Assembly: GCA_023390555.1 (NCBI GenBank)
Contig: JAEWCQ010000043.1
Coordinates: 153,273-217,272 of the forward strand
Origin: Bacillota bacterium
GTDB lineage: Bacteria > Bacillota > Clostridia > Lachnospirales > Lachnospiraceae
Direction: 5' to 3'
Length of the DNA stretch: 64,000 bases
Positions 27,007 to 35,738 of the stretch are shown piece by piece. The position numbers and the translations under genes were made by a program. How positions within the stretch are numbered: the first letter of the stretch is position 1; every line of letters starts with the position of its first letter. The notes below the pieces were generated by a model. That model did not search any database and had not been told where the DNA came from. It worked only from the letters and a program-made list of their open reading frames with translations.

Positions 27007-28191
27007 ATGAACTTTCTTTTTATATATGTAAACAATTCCATTATGGACATACCGATGGTACTGCAGGATATGGGCCATGCTGTTACGGTACTTGACCACC
27101 ACCCGTTTGACCCGCTTGATCTAAGGGCAGAGGAGCCGCTTCGTCCCGTAGAAGAGGCGCTCTGCACGCAGTCATTCGATTATGTCATCACCTATCTCTT
27201 TGTTCCTGTTATTTCCGATCTGTGTGAAAAATACAGAACGCCCTATATTGCATGGGTTTACGATTCTCCGCTGGTATCGGTATTCCATGATTCTGTCTTA
27301 AATTCCGTCAACCGGATTTTTCTGTTTGACAATGCTTTTTATGACCGTCTGGTACAGATCCGGATTCCCCATGTATATTACATGCCGCTGGCCGCCAACA
27401 CCGGTCGTATTCAGGCCTTGGATATGACGGAGGAAGATCGCGAACGGTTTTCCTGTGATATTTCATTTGTCGGAAGCCTTTATGAGAAAAATGATTACAA
27501 TCATCTTGCTCCTTATCTGCCGCCTGAGATTATTCTTCCCATTAACCGCTATCTCGTTCATAATCTCTGTAACTGGAGTACGGTACGAAGCTGGCCGCTT
27601 TTACCGGAGATCTGTGTGAACTATCTGACTGAAAAGAATTCCATAGACCTCTCTGCCATCCAAAGTTTTCAACTTCCTGCCTCCATGTACCTCGGAATCA
27701 GCATTGAATGCCGGAAACTGGCGGAAATGGAACGGATCACAGCCTTAAACACGCTTGCGGAAAGCTTTAAAGTCGATCTGTATACCTCCGGTCAAAGTGA
27801 CCAGATTGATATTCTTTCGATCCATCCGCCTGTGAATTATTACATTGAGCAGTATAAGGTATTTCACTTCAGCCGGATCAATCTGAATCTCACGCTCCCC
27901 TCAATTGAGACCGGAGTACCGCAGCGCGTTTACGACATTCTTGCATCGGGCGGATTTTTATTAAGTAATTACCAGAGAGAATTTGAGCAGCTTTTCGAAA
28001 TTGGCAGGGACCTTGTCGTATTTCACGATCTGGCTGAACTAAAGGAACAGGCCGCTTATTATTTAGCACATGAAGAGGAGCGGAGGGAAATCGCCGCACA
28101 TGGACAGCAGACCGTAACCAGACTCTATTCCCTGAAAGACCAGTTAACCCGAATGATTCAGATTTGTGAAGCCGAAAAGGCAGGCCGATAG
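27007..28191 (+). CDS. CgeB-like glycosyltransferase (copy G)
   Basis: 394 residues from the ATG at 27007, preceded by GGGAGA; a longer frame to 26920 is unsupported. It begins MNFLFIYVNNSIMDIPMVL and carries DYVITYLFVPVISDLC, YIAWVYDSPLVSVF, INLNLTLPSIETGVPQR and DILASGGFLLSNYQREFEQL. It is the first of three tandem plus-strand paralogues, with 13- and 9-base gaps, ending at the terminator shared with fliC. Predicted sugar transferase. Confidence 0.86.
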   Translation: MNFLFIYVNNSIMDIPMVLQDMGHAVTVLDHHPFDPLDLRAEEPLRPVEEALCTQSFDYVITYLFVPVISDLCEKYRTPYIAWVYDSPLVSVFHDSVLNSVNRIFLFDNAFYDRLVQIRIPHVYYMPLAANTGRIQALDMTEEDRERFSCDISFVGSLYEKNDYNHLAPYLPPEIILPINRYLVHNLCNWSTVRSWPLLPEICVNYLTEKNSIDLSAIQSFQLPASMYLGISIECRKLAEMERITALNTLAESFKVDLYTSGQSDQIDILSIHPPVNYYIEQYKVFHFSRINLNLTLPSIETGVPQRVYDILASGGFLLSNYQREFEQLFEIGRDLVVFHDLAELKEQAAYYLAHEEERREIAAHGQQTVTRLYSLKDQLTRMIQICEAEKAGR

Positions 28192-28204
28192 GCAGGAGAT
28201 CAAC

Positions 28205-29395
28205 ATGAAGTTACTATTTTACCGCTATGGCAGTATCTGTGAGCCGGATGTTATCGAGGGCTTTGAGGAACTTGGCCTTACTGTGGAACAACTGAGCGAG
28301 GAAATTACAAATAAAGGACTGACCGCGAAAGAATTGATTCAGCTGGTCAGTAATCATCTATTGGAACATCCGGTGGATTTTGTATTCAGTATTAATTTTT
28401 ATCCTGGTCTTTCGGAGGTATGCAACATTTTTAAACTGTCATACCTGTGTTGGATCGTGGATTCTCCTGTTATGGAACTTTACACCACTTCGGTTCAAAA
28501 CCCATGGAATCGTATCTTTCTGTTTGATAAGGCAACCTACCGGGAGATTGCACCCCTGAACCCGGACTGTGTTTTTTATCTCCCGCTTGCTACGAATGTG
28601 CGCCAAAAGGATGCGTTAATTCAGCTTACCGATGTCTCGACAAGGAAGCGGTTTTGCTCTGAGATTTCTTTTATTGGTTCACTCTATACCGAAAAATGCG
28701 CCTATGACCGCCTGTCACAGCCTCCTGCTTACTTAGAAGGATATCTGAATGGCCTGATGGAGGCACAGCTTCGTGTTTACGGCTACTATTTTGTGGAAGA
28801 AATTTTGAGCGATCAGATCGTGGAAGATTTTATTTCACATTTTCCGCATTTTTACCATCTGCCAATGAAGAGCTTTTTGACGGATCGGACGACACTTGCG
28901 CAGCTCTATATCGGGACGAAGATCACGGTTCTCGAGCGGGAGCGTATTATGCACCGTTTATCAGAAGCGTTTCCGGTGGCCATCTATACCGGAAGTGATA
29001 CCTCCGCTTATCCCAAACTGGAGAACCTGGGGCTGGCAAAGACACTCACGGAAATGCCGCTGATTTTCCACGAGTCGGTAATCAACTTAAACATCACCGC
29101 CAAGTCCATCCGCAGCGGCCTGCCCCTGCGTATTTGGGACATTTTAGGCTCGGGCGGTTTCTGCCTGACCAACTATCAGGCAGAGCTTCCGGAACTGTTC
29201 ACCGCTGGAGAGCATCTCGATACCTATGGCAGTCTGGAAGAATTGGAGGAAAAAGCCCGGTTTTATCTGGATCATCGTAACATTTGCAGCGATATTGCCG
29301 AAAACGGATATGAAACCGTCCGGAAATACCACACCTATCCCATCCGGCTTGCGCAGATGCTGGAAATGGCTTATACTGCACAAAAGTCTCAGTAA
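28205..29395 (+). CDS. CgeB-like glycosyltransferase (copy H)
   Basis: 396 residues from the ATG at 28205, after CAGGAG. The family pattern is complete: MKLLFYRYGSICEPDVIEGF, DFVFSINFYPGLSEVC, YLCWIVDSPVMELY, INLNITAKSIRSGLPLR, DILGSGGFCLTNYQAELPEL, ENGYETVRKYHTYPI. It is closest in its C-half to copy A (both have NYQAELP and KYHTY). Middle member of the tandem triplet. Confidence 0.87.
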   Translation: MKLLFYRYGSICEPDVIEGFEELGLTVEQLSEEITNKGLTAKELIQLVSNHLLEHPVDFVFSINFYPGLSEVCNIFKLSYLCWIVDSPVMELYTTSVQNPWNRIFLFDKATYREIAPLNPDCVFYLPLATNVRQKDALIQLTDVSTRKRFCSEISFIGSLYTEKCAYDRLSQPPAYLEGYLNGLMEAQLRVYGYYFVEEILSDQIVEDFISHFPHFYHLPMKSFLTDRTTLAQLYIGTKITVLERERIMHRLSEAFPVAIYTGSDTSAYPKLENLGLAKTLTEMPLIFHESVINLNITAKSIRSGLPLRIWDILGSGGFCLTNYQAELPELFTAGEHLDTYGSLEELEEKARFYLDHRNICSDIAENGYETVRKYHTYPIRLAQMLEMAYTAQKSQ

Positions 29396-29404
29396 AGGAG
29401 TCCT

Positions 29405-30577
29405 ATGAATATTTTGTATTTAGACTGGCCCTGCTTTGGTCATGTCGATATCGTTTTTACCTTTGAATATATCCTGAAGCACCGCGTTGTAAAATTCATT
29501 CATGATGATTATGTCGAACGCGAAAGCGCAGACTTTCAGCGGAAGTTCGATGAGGTCTGTGAAGAACAGAATTTTGATTTTTGTTTTTCCTATAATTTTT
29601 TCCCCGTGCTTGCTACCGCCTGCCACAGACACAATCTGAAATACATATCTGTCGTCTACGACAGTCCGTTTATTAAACTATATTCTTATATGATCACTTA
29701 TCCGACTAACTACGTCTTTATCTTTGATTATCAACTCTATCAGGAGCTTCGCAATGGCGGTATTCCGACCGTATACTACACCGTACTTCCGGTCAATTCC
29801 ACGGTAATTGAGACTATGCTGACCAAGGAATATGACGTGGCACGTACGACTGCCGACATTTCTTTCGTCGGCTCTCTCTACAATGAGGAGCACACCCTGT
29901 TCGACCGGCTTTATCCGAAGGTAAGCGACTACTGCAAAGGCTATCTCGATGCCATCATGCAGGCACAGTTAAAGGTCTCCGGCTACAATTTTATAGAGGA
30001 AGTTTTAACCGGGCAGATCCTGGAAGAGTTGAAACAGGCAGAGCCCTATGTTCCGTCTTCTGACGGTGTGGAAACACTGGAACATGTCTATTCCACTTAT
30101 TACATTGACCGACAGCTGACTTCTATGGAACGCATCCAGCTTTTGACCAGCATCGGTGCCAGACATCCGCTGAAGCTGTTCACGTTAAATCCCGACGTTC
30201 TGATTCCGGGTGTCACCAATATGGGGGTTACCGACTACTACAGTGAAATGCCGTATATTTTTCACAACAGCAAAATAAATCTCAATATTACACTGCGCAG
30301 TATCAAATCGGGAATTCCGCTGCGCTGTATGGATATTATGGGTGCCGGCGGTTTTCTGCTGACGAATTTTCAGGCGGATTTTTTGAATTTCTTCACGCCT
30401 GGTGAGGACTTTGTCTATTATGAGGATGAAGCAGACTTGCTTCACAAGATTGACTATTATCTGGAGCATGAAGATCAGCGGAAGGAAATTGCGTCCAACG
30501 GTCATCGAAAGGTTATGGAAAACCACAGTTTTGAAAAATGTCTTGCCGACATTTTAGCAGTCGTTTTTGAAAAGTAG
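29405..30577 (+). CDS. CgeB-like glycosyltransferase (copy I)
   Basis: 390 residues; the ATG at 29405 follows AAAGGAG. It begins MNILYLDWPCFGHVDIVFTF and shows DFCFSYNFFPVLATAC, YISVVYDSPFIKLY, INLNITLRSIKSGIPLR and DIMGAGGFLLTNFQADFLNF. Last member of the tandem triplet, it converges on fliC across a shared terminator, so the island abuts flagellin directly. Confidence 0.87.
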   Translation: MNILYLDWPCFGHVDIVFTFEYILKHRVVKFIHDDYVERESADFQRKFDEVCEEQNFDFCFSYNFFPVLATACHRHNLKYISVVYDSPFIKLYSYMITYPTNYVFIFDYQLYQELRNGGIPTVYYTVLPVNSTVIETMLTKEYDVARTTADISFVGSLYNEEHTLFDRLYPKVSDYCKGYLDAIMQAQLKVSGYNFIEEVLTGQILEELKQAEPYVPSSDGVETLEHVYSTYYIDRQLTSMERIQLLTSIGARHPLKLFTLNPDVLIPGVTNMGVTDYYSEMPYIFHNSKINLNITLRSIKSGIPLRCMDIMGAGGFLLTNFQADFLNFFTPGEDFVYYEDEADLLHKIDYYLEHEDQRKEIASNGHRKVMENHSFEKCLADILAVVFEK

Positions 30578-30583
30578 GGACAC

Positions 30584-30614
30584 AAAAAAGCTGGTGAAGA
30601 TTCACCAGCTTTTT
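30584..30614. terminator. Bidirectional terminator between glycosyltransferases and fliC
   Basis: AAAAAGCTGGTGAA pairs perfectly with TTCACCAGCTTTTT, giving a GC core with T runs on both strands. It ends the 27007-30577 operon and the flagellin transcript. Confidence 0.93.
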
Positions 30615-30637
30615 ATGTAAGTTACTTATGGTTGTAA

Positions 30638-31507
30638 TTACTGTAATAAGGATAATACACCCTGAGTAGACTGATTTGCCTGTGCAAGCATAGACTGTCC
30701 AGCCTGAGAAAGAATGTTGTTCTTGCTGTATTCAACCATTTCTTTAGCCATATCTGTATCACGGATACGAGATTCAGCTGCAGATGTGTTCTCAGAAGCA
30801 GTATCCAAGTTCGCAATGGTGTGCTCCAGACGGTTCTGAACTGCACCAAGTGCGGAACGCTGTGCAGATACTTTCTCAATAGCGGACTGAATTGCTTTCA
30901 TTGCGCTGCCTGCTTTTGCAAAGCTGGATACAGAAAGACCTGTATTGTAAGCTGTTGTAGCCAGTGTTGTGTTACCAGCTGTTACAGAAGCTGTACTTCC
31001 ACCAAAGATAGCGGTAGCGTTCATGTTCGAGATTGAGATTGAAATGCTCTGTCCAGATAAAGAACCAACCTGAAGATTTTTTCCTGTGAAAGATCCATCA
31101 ATCAAGTTCATTGTATTGAACTGTGTTGTAGACTGGATACGATCGATTTCAGATGTCAACTGGTTAATTTCTTCCTGAATTGCATTTCTATCAGCAGTTG
31201 TATTGGTATCATTAGCTGCCTGAGTAGCTAACTCATTCATACGCTGTAAGATAGAATGTGTTTCATTTAATGCACCTTCAGCTGTCTGAATTAAGGATAC
31301 ACCATCCTGTGCATTGGAAGAAGCTTTGTCAAGACCACGGATCTGGCTTCTCATTTTCTCAGAAATGGAAAGTCCTGCTGCGTCGTCTGCTGCTCTGTTG
31401 ATTCTGTAACCAGAAGATAACTTCTCTGTTGATTTTGCCTGTGCACTTGTTGTAATACCTAACTGTCTGTTGGTATTCATTGCGGATAAATTGTGCTGTA
31501 CTACCAT
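30638..31507 (-). CDS. fliC: Flagellin
   Basis: The filament subunit, 289 residues. The N-terminal D0/D1 region is canonical (VVQHNLSAMNTNRQLGI, SSGYRINRAADDAAGLSISE, TAEGALNETHSILQRMNELA), and so is the C-terminal D1/D0 region (ENTSAAESRIRDTDMAKEMV, SQAGQSMLAQANQ, final GVLSLLQ). The surface-exposed middle is short and rich in Ser/Thr (SISISISNMNATAIF, GGSTASVTAGNTTL), the normal site of O-glycosylation. Synthesis is probably controlled by sigma-28 at 31641-31667 and by CsrA/FliW through the leader hairpin at 31532-31547. Its position next to the glycosyltransferases supports it as their acceptor. Confidence 0.98.
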   Translation of the reverse strand: MVVQHNLSAMNTNRQLGITTSAQAKSTEKLSSGYRINRAADDAAGLSISEKMRSQIRGLDKASSNAQDGVSLIQTAEGALNETHSILQRMNELATQAANDTNTTADRNAIQEEINQLTSEIDRIQSTTQFNTMNLIDGSFTGKNLQVGSLSGQSISISISNMNATAIFGGSTASVTAGNTTLATTAYNTGLSVSSFAKAGSAMKAIQSAIEKVSAQRSALGAVQNRLEHTIANLDTASENTSAAESRIRDTDMAKEMVEYSKNNILSQAGQSMLAQANQSTQGVLSLLQ

Positions 31508-31515
31508 AATTATTT

Positions 31516-31547
31516 CCTCCTTGAATATAATGCAGCTTCCATGCTGC
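31516..31547 (-). promoter_or_regulatory. CsrA-type hairpin and Shine-Dalgarno in the flagellin leader
   Basis: On the minus strand GCAGC-ATGGAA-GCTGC (31532-31547) forms a 5-bp hairpin with GGA in the loop, and AAGGAGG (31516-31522), also containing GGA, is the ribosome-binding site of fliC. A GGA-loop hairpin paired with a GGA-containing ribosome site is the classic CsrA double site, as on Bacillus hag. csrA and fliW lie 4 kb upstream in the same block. Confidence 0.72.
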
Positions 31548-31640
31548 TAAATTTGTTTTCGCGTGAAGTACTTCTCCATCGGCCGTACGCTCCTCTGGTT
31601 TCTCCCTCACTAAGTAACATTGTTTGTTTACTTGTATTAT

Positions 31641-31667
31641 ATATCGGATAGCTAATCCGATACTTTA
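31641..31667 (-). promoter_or_regulatory. Sigma-28 promoter of fliC
   Basis: On the minus strand TAAAGTAT (31660-31667), 11-base spacer, TCCGATAT (31641-31648), almost the FliA/SigD consensus. A palindrome of 8-base arms, TATCGGAT / ATCCGATA, covers 31642-31662 within it. The leader to fliC is about 130 bases. Confidence 0.92.
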
Positions 31668-31700
31668 TAGTAAATAGAAAAAAATTATATTTTTTCTAAA

Positions 31701-32180
31701 TTACTTCTTATTATCCAGAAACTGAGGGTCCACATAATTCAATTTCATCATATTTTTATAATACTGGCTGACCGCCTTTTTACTGCTTTTCACCTCACGA
31801 ATCTGTTTCTTTACCGTAGAAAATTTAGTTAGAATCAAATCCTTATTTCGCTGTTCCTGTGTCTGTACCTGTGTGCTCTTTTCCATAATTTCGGAAATAT
31901 ACCTCTGCATCACTGCGATGTCGGCAGCATAGGCAGCTCGATTCTGAAGCAGCTCTTCCTTTACACGTTCATATACCTGTTCAAAGCCCTGATCCAGTTC
32001 AATCAACTGCTCTACAAGCTCTGCTTTTTCCGCTAAATTCTGCTCCAGATCATCCGGAGGCAGTTCCGGATCCGCCAGCAGCTGCTTTTGCAGCGTATTC
32101 TTGACTATGATCCGATCCAGTATCTGAACCTTTTTTGCAAGACCCTGTTTTAAAACTGCGATATAATCATTTCTCTGCAT
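31701..32180 (-). CDS. Flagellar coiled-coil protein, possible FliT/FlgN-like chaperone
   Basis: 159 residues, highly charged and helical, with a long coiled coil (NLAEKAELVEQLIELDQGF; RYISEIMEKSTQVQTQEQR) and a lysine-rich C-terminus. It lies 14 bases after fliS, in the place where fliT normally stands. The size and helical form fit an export chaperone for FliD, but no conserved FliT signature was identified, so the symbol is withheld. Confidence 0.65.
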   Translation of the reverse strand: MQRNDYIAVLKQGLAKKVQILDRIIVKNTLQKQLLADPELPPDDLEQNLAEKAELVEQLIELDQGFEQVYERVKEELLQNRAAYAADIAVMQRYISEIMEKSTQVQTQEQRNKDLILTKFSTVKKQIREVKSSKKAVSQYYKNMMKLNYVDPQFLDNKK

Positions 32181-32194
32181 GGACTCTCCTTACC

Positions 32195-32584
32195 TTAAGA
32201 AACCTTCGTACCGTTATTGGTCAGCCGCATCACTTCTCTCCATGTATCTCGCATGGTACGCAGATGTTCCAGCACTTCCTCAAGAATTTCCTTATCCTTT
32301 TTCAGGTTTGCTTCCAGCAGCCTGTCTTTGAGGTAACGATATACTTCATCAAAATCTTTTGAAACCTGGTATTTGGGATTCAGTGTTGCCTGAAATTCCA
32401 TGACGATATTTTCCACCTTAATGATATTCGCATGTGCCTTTGGAATATCCTTCTCATCGATTGCCCGAATGGCAATATTGCAAAACTTAATTGCACCCTC
32501 ATACAACATCAGTGTAAGTTCTGCCGGAGATGCTGTCATAATTTTATTATTTGCATATGCTGCATATCCATTATTCAAAGCCAT
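32195..32584 (-). CDS. fliS: Flagellar export chaperone FliS
   Basis: FliS binds the C-terminus of flagellin and keeps it unfolded in the cytoplasm before export; in Bacillus it also affects FliW availability. The 129 residues contain GYAAYANNKIMTASPAELTL and MLYEGAIKFCNIAIRAID, the conserved (Y)xxNxxxxxSPxxLxxMLYxGxxxF pattern, and helical segments up to the C-terminus. It lies 47 bases downstream of fliD. Confidence 0.96.
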   Translation of the reverse strand: MALNNGYAAYANNKIMTASPAELTLMLYEGAIKFCNIAIRAIDEKDIPKAHANIIKVENIVMEFQATLNPKYQVSKDFDEVYRYLKDRLLEANLKKDKEILEEVLEHLRTMRDTWREVMRLTNNGTKVS

Positions 32585-32631
32585 ATAATACCTCCCTGTA
32601 TTGGCAAAATTTTATGTATTTTATTCCATGC

Positions 32632-34983
32632 TTAACCAAGCAAACTCGATAAAGAGGATGCATTACTTTGTAACGTAGCAAGTGCGGATTCCATTGCCGC
32701 AAATTTCTTGTAATAGTAATCTTCCATATCGGAAACTTTGTCTTCCCAATCAGAAATGGTAGTAGTGTAGTCGCTATATTCCTTTGCCATCTCCTTATCG
32801 TTATAGACCGTGTATACGCTGCTCAATGTCGTGGCCTTCATCTTGGAATCCAGAGCATCGTATAAACCGGAAGTCAATTGCTTCATGTATTCCACGAGAT
32901 CATCCGGATTATTTTCAATTGCCGCCCTTAATTTATCTGTTTTTGTACTGGTTGCCGAATCATCGGTATCCCCATTGATATGATAAGCATTCTGTTGATT
33001 GTCACTCGCATTTAAGATTCCAAGTGTTGATATACCAAAGCTGGAGAGACTGTAGGTTTTCCCATTAATCGTATAGGACTTCGCCATGGAATTTTCCATC
33101 GCACTCATAACGCCGTCTAACGTATCATCCCTACGCAGCAAAGCGCTCTTGATTTTTTCTTCCCATTCCTCTACTTCAGTATCCGTCATGGAGTCTTTTT
33201 CATCTGAGGTAAGCGGCTCGTAACCCTTGGCAGAGTCCGCATTATAAAGAGATGTCATCTCATTGATCAGCGAATTATATTCTGTTAAAAAGCTTTTTAT
33301 CTTATTGTAAATGCCGTCTGTATCTGTCTTTGACGTAATCGTCACTTCAGAGTCGCCGGTTACTGCCAGTGCTTCAATGGTAAGGCCATTGATCGAATAG
33401 CTGTTCGTCGATGACGTATATTCTGCACCGTTTAAGGAAATGACCGAATCCTGTCCATTTACGCGGGTAGCTCCGGAGCTGTAAGTCACGGAATCCGGAT
33501 TGTCAATTACCGACTGTGCATAAGAAACTCTCGATGCAAGTGCGGATGATGTCTCACCGTCCGAAATCAGTGCATACTGTGAGATCACTGCATTATTTGC
33601 CGTAATCTGTGTATTATTTGCGGAAATCGTATCCTGAAGAGAGGTAATCTCGGTTTCCAAAGAGCTTGTCAGATCAGAAATTGTTCCGGCTGCATACTGT
33701 TCCTTTACATCCGTTACATTGGATGCATTGTCTTCATCCGCTTCATATTTATTCACGGTACTCAGGTTTGCAAGAAAAGCCGTAGCCGCGGAACTGTCTG
33801 TTGTGGCTTCGTCTCCAGTACCCGTCGTCGTAATCAGACCTGCCGATGTTTCAAGTGCAGTCAGACGGTCGGAACCTTTCACACTATAGGTATCGCTCTC
33901 TGTCGCTTCTATCAGCTTGCCGTCCGAATCATACAAAAGATTGCCGTCTTCATCTGTTTTATAACTTTTTGCAAGATTGCTGGAAGACATTGCTCCAAGT
34001 GTAAGAATATCCTTCTGTTCGCTGCTGCTCAGGGAAGAAATGGCATCCTGCGTGCTTTTGTATGCATTGGCATAGGCAATCTGCTTCACATTCGCCGTAA
34101 TCTTGGTGCTCGCTGCCTCACTTGCAGCTTTGAGTGTTGTGTTACTGTCCGTCGCAGATGTCACCTGATCCAGATAAGTCTGAATCGCTTCCTGTGTCTT
34201 TGTCTCACTATAGGTGCCTCCGCTCGTGATCACATTTCCATCTGTGTCGTAGGTGAGATTGCCGTTCGAATCCAGGACATAGTAGCTGTTACCGTCCGAA
34301 TCTTTTGCATATGCCGCCCAAGAGGAATAAGCTGCGGAATTCGATGTGGACGCCACATTCAGACCAAGTTTTGTCAGTGCGTTCACACCATCCGAAGTCG
34401 TACCTGTCAAAGAAAAGTCATTGTCGACACCGGTGGAACTTGCAGCTACATAGATTCTCTGGTTCGTCGAATCATAGCTGGCTTTTACACCTGCATTGTT
34501 CAGCTTTGTGACAAAGTCACTGATTGTCGTTGTGCCGTCTACGGAAATACTGGTGGTCTTTCCCTGGCTGGTCACACTGATCGCGCCTGTTCCGCCTGTG
34601 TACCCAAGATCGGATAAGGTACTGTTTTCCGTCGTAGAACTGGCCAGTTTTCCACCGGTCAGATAGCCGGACTTGGCAATCTTGCTGATGGATAAGGAAT
34701 AGCTGCCGTTAACCGCACTGTTCCCAGCTGTAACCGTAGCTTTTGTGGAGTCTGATACGGATGCGGTCTTCAACGTATAAGCGGCTGTAAAACGAAGATT
34801 ACTGATGTTCTCATACAGGCTGTATATCTTTGTATTCAGCGATTTCCAAGCGCTTTGTTTCCAGGAAAGCTTCGTCTGCGCTTTCACATAATTGTCTTTT
34901 TTCACACTGTATGCAGATACCAGTTCCTTTATAATAGAATCCGTATCAAGTCCCGAATTCAGTCCCGTAATTCTTATCGTCAT
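32632..34983 (-). CDS. fliD: Flagellar filament capping protein FliD (HAP2)
   Basis: FliD caps the filament tip and directs flagellin insertion. At 783 residues it is longer than many FliDs (~450-670). The N-terminus IRITGLNSGLDTDSIIKELV is the typical FliD start, followed by KLSWKQSAWKSLNTKIYSLY. Strand-rich repeats (TATVTAGNSAVNGSYSLSIS; GTTSISVDGTTTISDFVTKL) and a long low-complexity Ser/Thr/Ala middle follow. The C-terminal helices end in YYYKKFAAMESALATLQSN and SSLSSLLG, as in other FliDs. The enlarged, Ser/Thr-rich middle may also be glycosylated; this is speculation. It lies between flaG and fliS. Confidence 0.95.
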   Translation of the reverse strand: MTIRITGLNSGLDTDSIIKELVSAYSVKKDNYVKAQTKLSWKQSAWKSLNTKIYSLYENISNLRFTAAYTLKTASVSDSTKATVTAGNSAVNGSYSLSISKIAKSGYLTGGKLASSTTENSTLSDLGYTGGTGAISVTSQGKTTSISVDGTTTISDFVTKLNNAGVKASYDSTNQRIYVAASSTGVDNDFSLTGTTSDGVNALTKLGLNVASTSNSAAYSSWAAYAKDSDGNSYYVLDSNGNLTYDTDGNVITSGGTYSETKTQEAIQTYLDQVTSATDSNTTLKAASEAASTKITANVKQIAYANAYKSTQDAISSLSSSEQKDILTLGAMSSSNLAKSYKTDEDGNLLYDSDGKLIEATESDTYSVKGSDRLTALETSAGLITTTGTGDEATTDSSAATAFLANLSTVNKYEADEDNASNVTDVKEQYAAGTISDLTSSLETEITSLQDTISANNTQITANNAVISQYALISDGETSSALASRVSYAQSVIDNPDSVTYSSGATRVNGQDSVISLNGAEYTSSTNSYSINGLTIEALAVTGDSEVTITSKTDTDGIYNKIKSFLTEYNSLINEMTSLYNADSAKGYEPLTSDEKDSMTDTEVEEWEEKIKSALLRRDDTLDGVMSAMENSMAKSYTINGKTYSLSSFGISTLGILNASDNQQNAYHINGDTDDSATSTKTDKLRAAIENNPDDLVEYMKQLTSGLYDALDSKMKATTLSSVYTVYNDKEMAKEYSDYTTTISDWEDKVSDMEDYYYKKFAAMESALATLQSNASSLSSLLG

Positions 34984-34994
34984 TTTAACTCCTC

Positions 34995-35408
34995 CTAACG
35001 TTTTTCATCGATCATAAGCCCCGCCATTTCCCAAACTTTCTCAATCATATCCAAAGTCTTTTCCGGTGGATACTCCTTAATCACCTTCTTGGTATCTTTA
35101 TCAACGATTTTAATCATAACACGGTTTGTTCCCTCATGAATACCGAAGATTGCCTCTGTGTGCCGATTGTTCTTATTAATATTCTCAACTACTTTTTTTA
35201 TGGATTCCGTCTGCATTGCGCTTTCCTGCGCACTTGTATCCCACTCGTTTTTCTTTTCCGTTCCGTTCACCGCATTCACTTCAGCACTCTGCTCAAGCTT
35301 CTCCGATGCTGCCTGACTTGTTTTCGCATCCGCATTCTGTTTCTCACTCGTCTGAGACGCACTTCCCTGGTACGTCACTCCGGTACTGTTAATTGATTCG
35401 ATTGACAT
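34995..35408 (-). CDS. flaG: FlaG family flagellar protein
   Basis: 137 residues from the ATG at 35408, placed six bases after GGAGGTGG; an ATG at 35438 lacks a site. The N-terminal half is low-complexity and Ser/Glu-rich. The C-terminal half carries the FlaG core: NRHTEAIFGIHEGTNRVMI, KIVDKDTKKVIKEYPPEKTL and DMIEKVWEMAGLMIDEKR. FlaG-type proteins influence filament length. Located between csrA and fliD, its usual place in Firmicutes. Confidence 0.9.
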   Translation of the reverse strand: MSIESINSTGVTYQGSASQTSEKQNADAKTSQAASEKLEQSAEVNAVNGTEKKNEWDTSAQESAMQTESIKKVVENINKNNRHTEAIFGIHEGTNRVMIKIVDKDTKKVIKEYPPEKTLDMIEKVWEMAGLMIDEKR

Positions 35409-35520
35409 TCTGTACCACCTCCATGTGATATACATCATTCATTTACATGAGACAATCCCCTTTGTCTATACAATCTGATCCTATCATCTATATCGACAAA
35501 ACCACGGAATACTTTAGAAT

Positions 35521-35736
35521 CTAGAGCAAATTTTTCAGTGCTTCCAGTCCGTCAAGCTGCAGTGACGCCTCATTCTCTTTCTGAATCTGCAGATAGACCT
35601 CTTTGCGGTAAACAGGCACTTCCTTCGGTGCCGATACGCCCAGCTTGATCTGATCTCCGCGGATCTCCAATACGGTGATTTCTATATCATTGTTAATCAC
35701 AAGTGATTCACCTTTTTTTCTGGTTAATGCCAGCAT
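35521..35736 (-). CDS. csrA: Carbon storage regulator / translational repressor CsrA
   Basis: CsrA binds GGA motifs in mRNA leaders and blocks translation, in Firmicutes chiefly of flagellin. The 71-residue sequence is complete, with MLALTRKKGESLVINNDIEI, the core IRGDQIKLGVSAPKEVPVYR, and the C-terminal helix. It starts two bases after the stop of fliW, so the two are translationally linked. The fliC leader carries a fitting GGA hairpin (31532-31547). Confidence 0.98.
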   Translation of the reverse strand: MLALTRKKGESLVINNDIEITVLEIRGDQIKLGVSAPKEVPVYRKEVYLQIQKENEASLQLDGLEALKNLL

Positions 35737-35738
35737 GC

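Noticed and set aside
28180..28200. GCCGATAG before copy H, resembling a sigma-28 -10
   Set aside because: No TAAA at the right distance upstream, and the word lies inside the end of the previous coding region.
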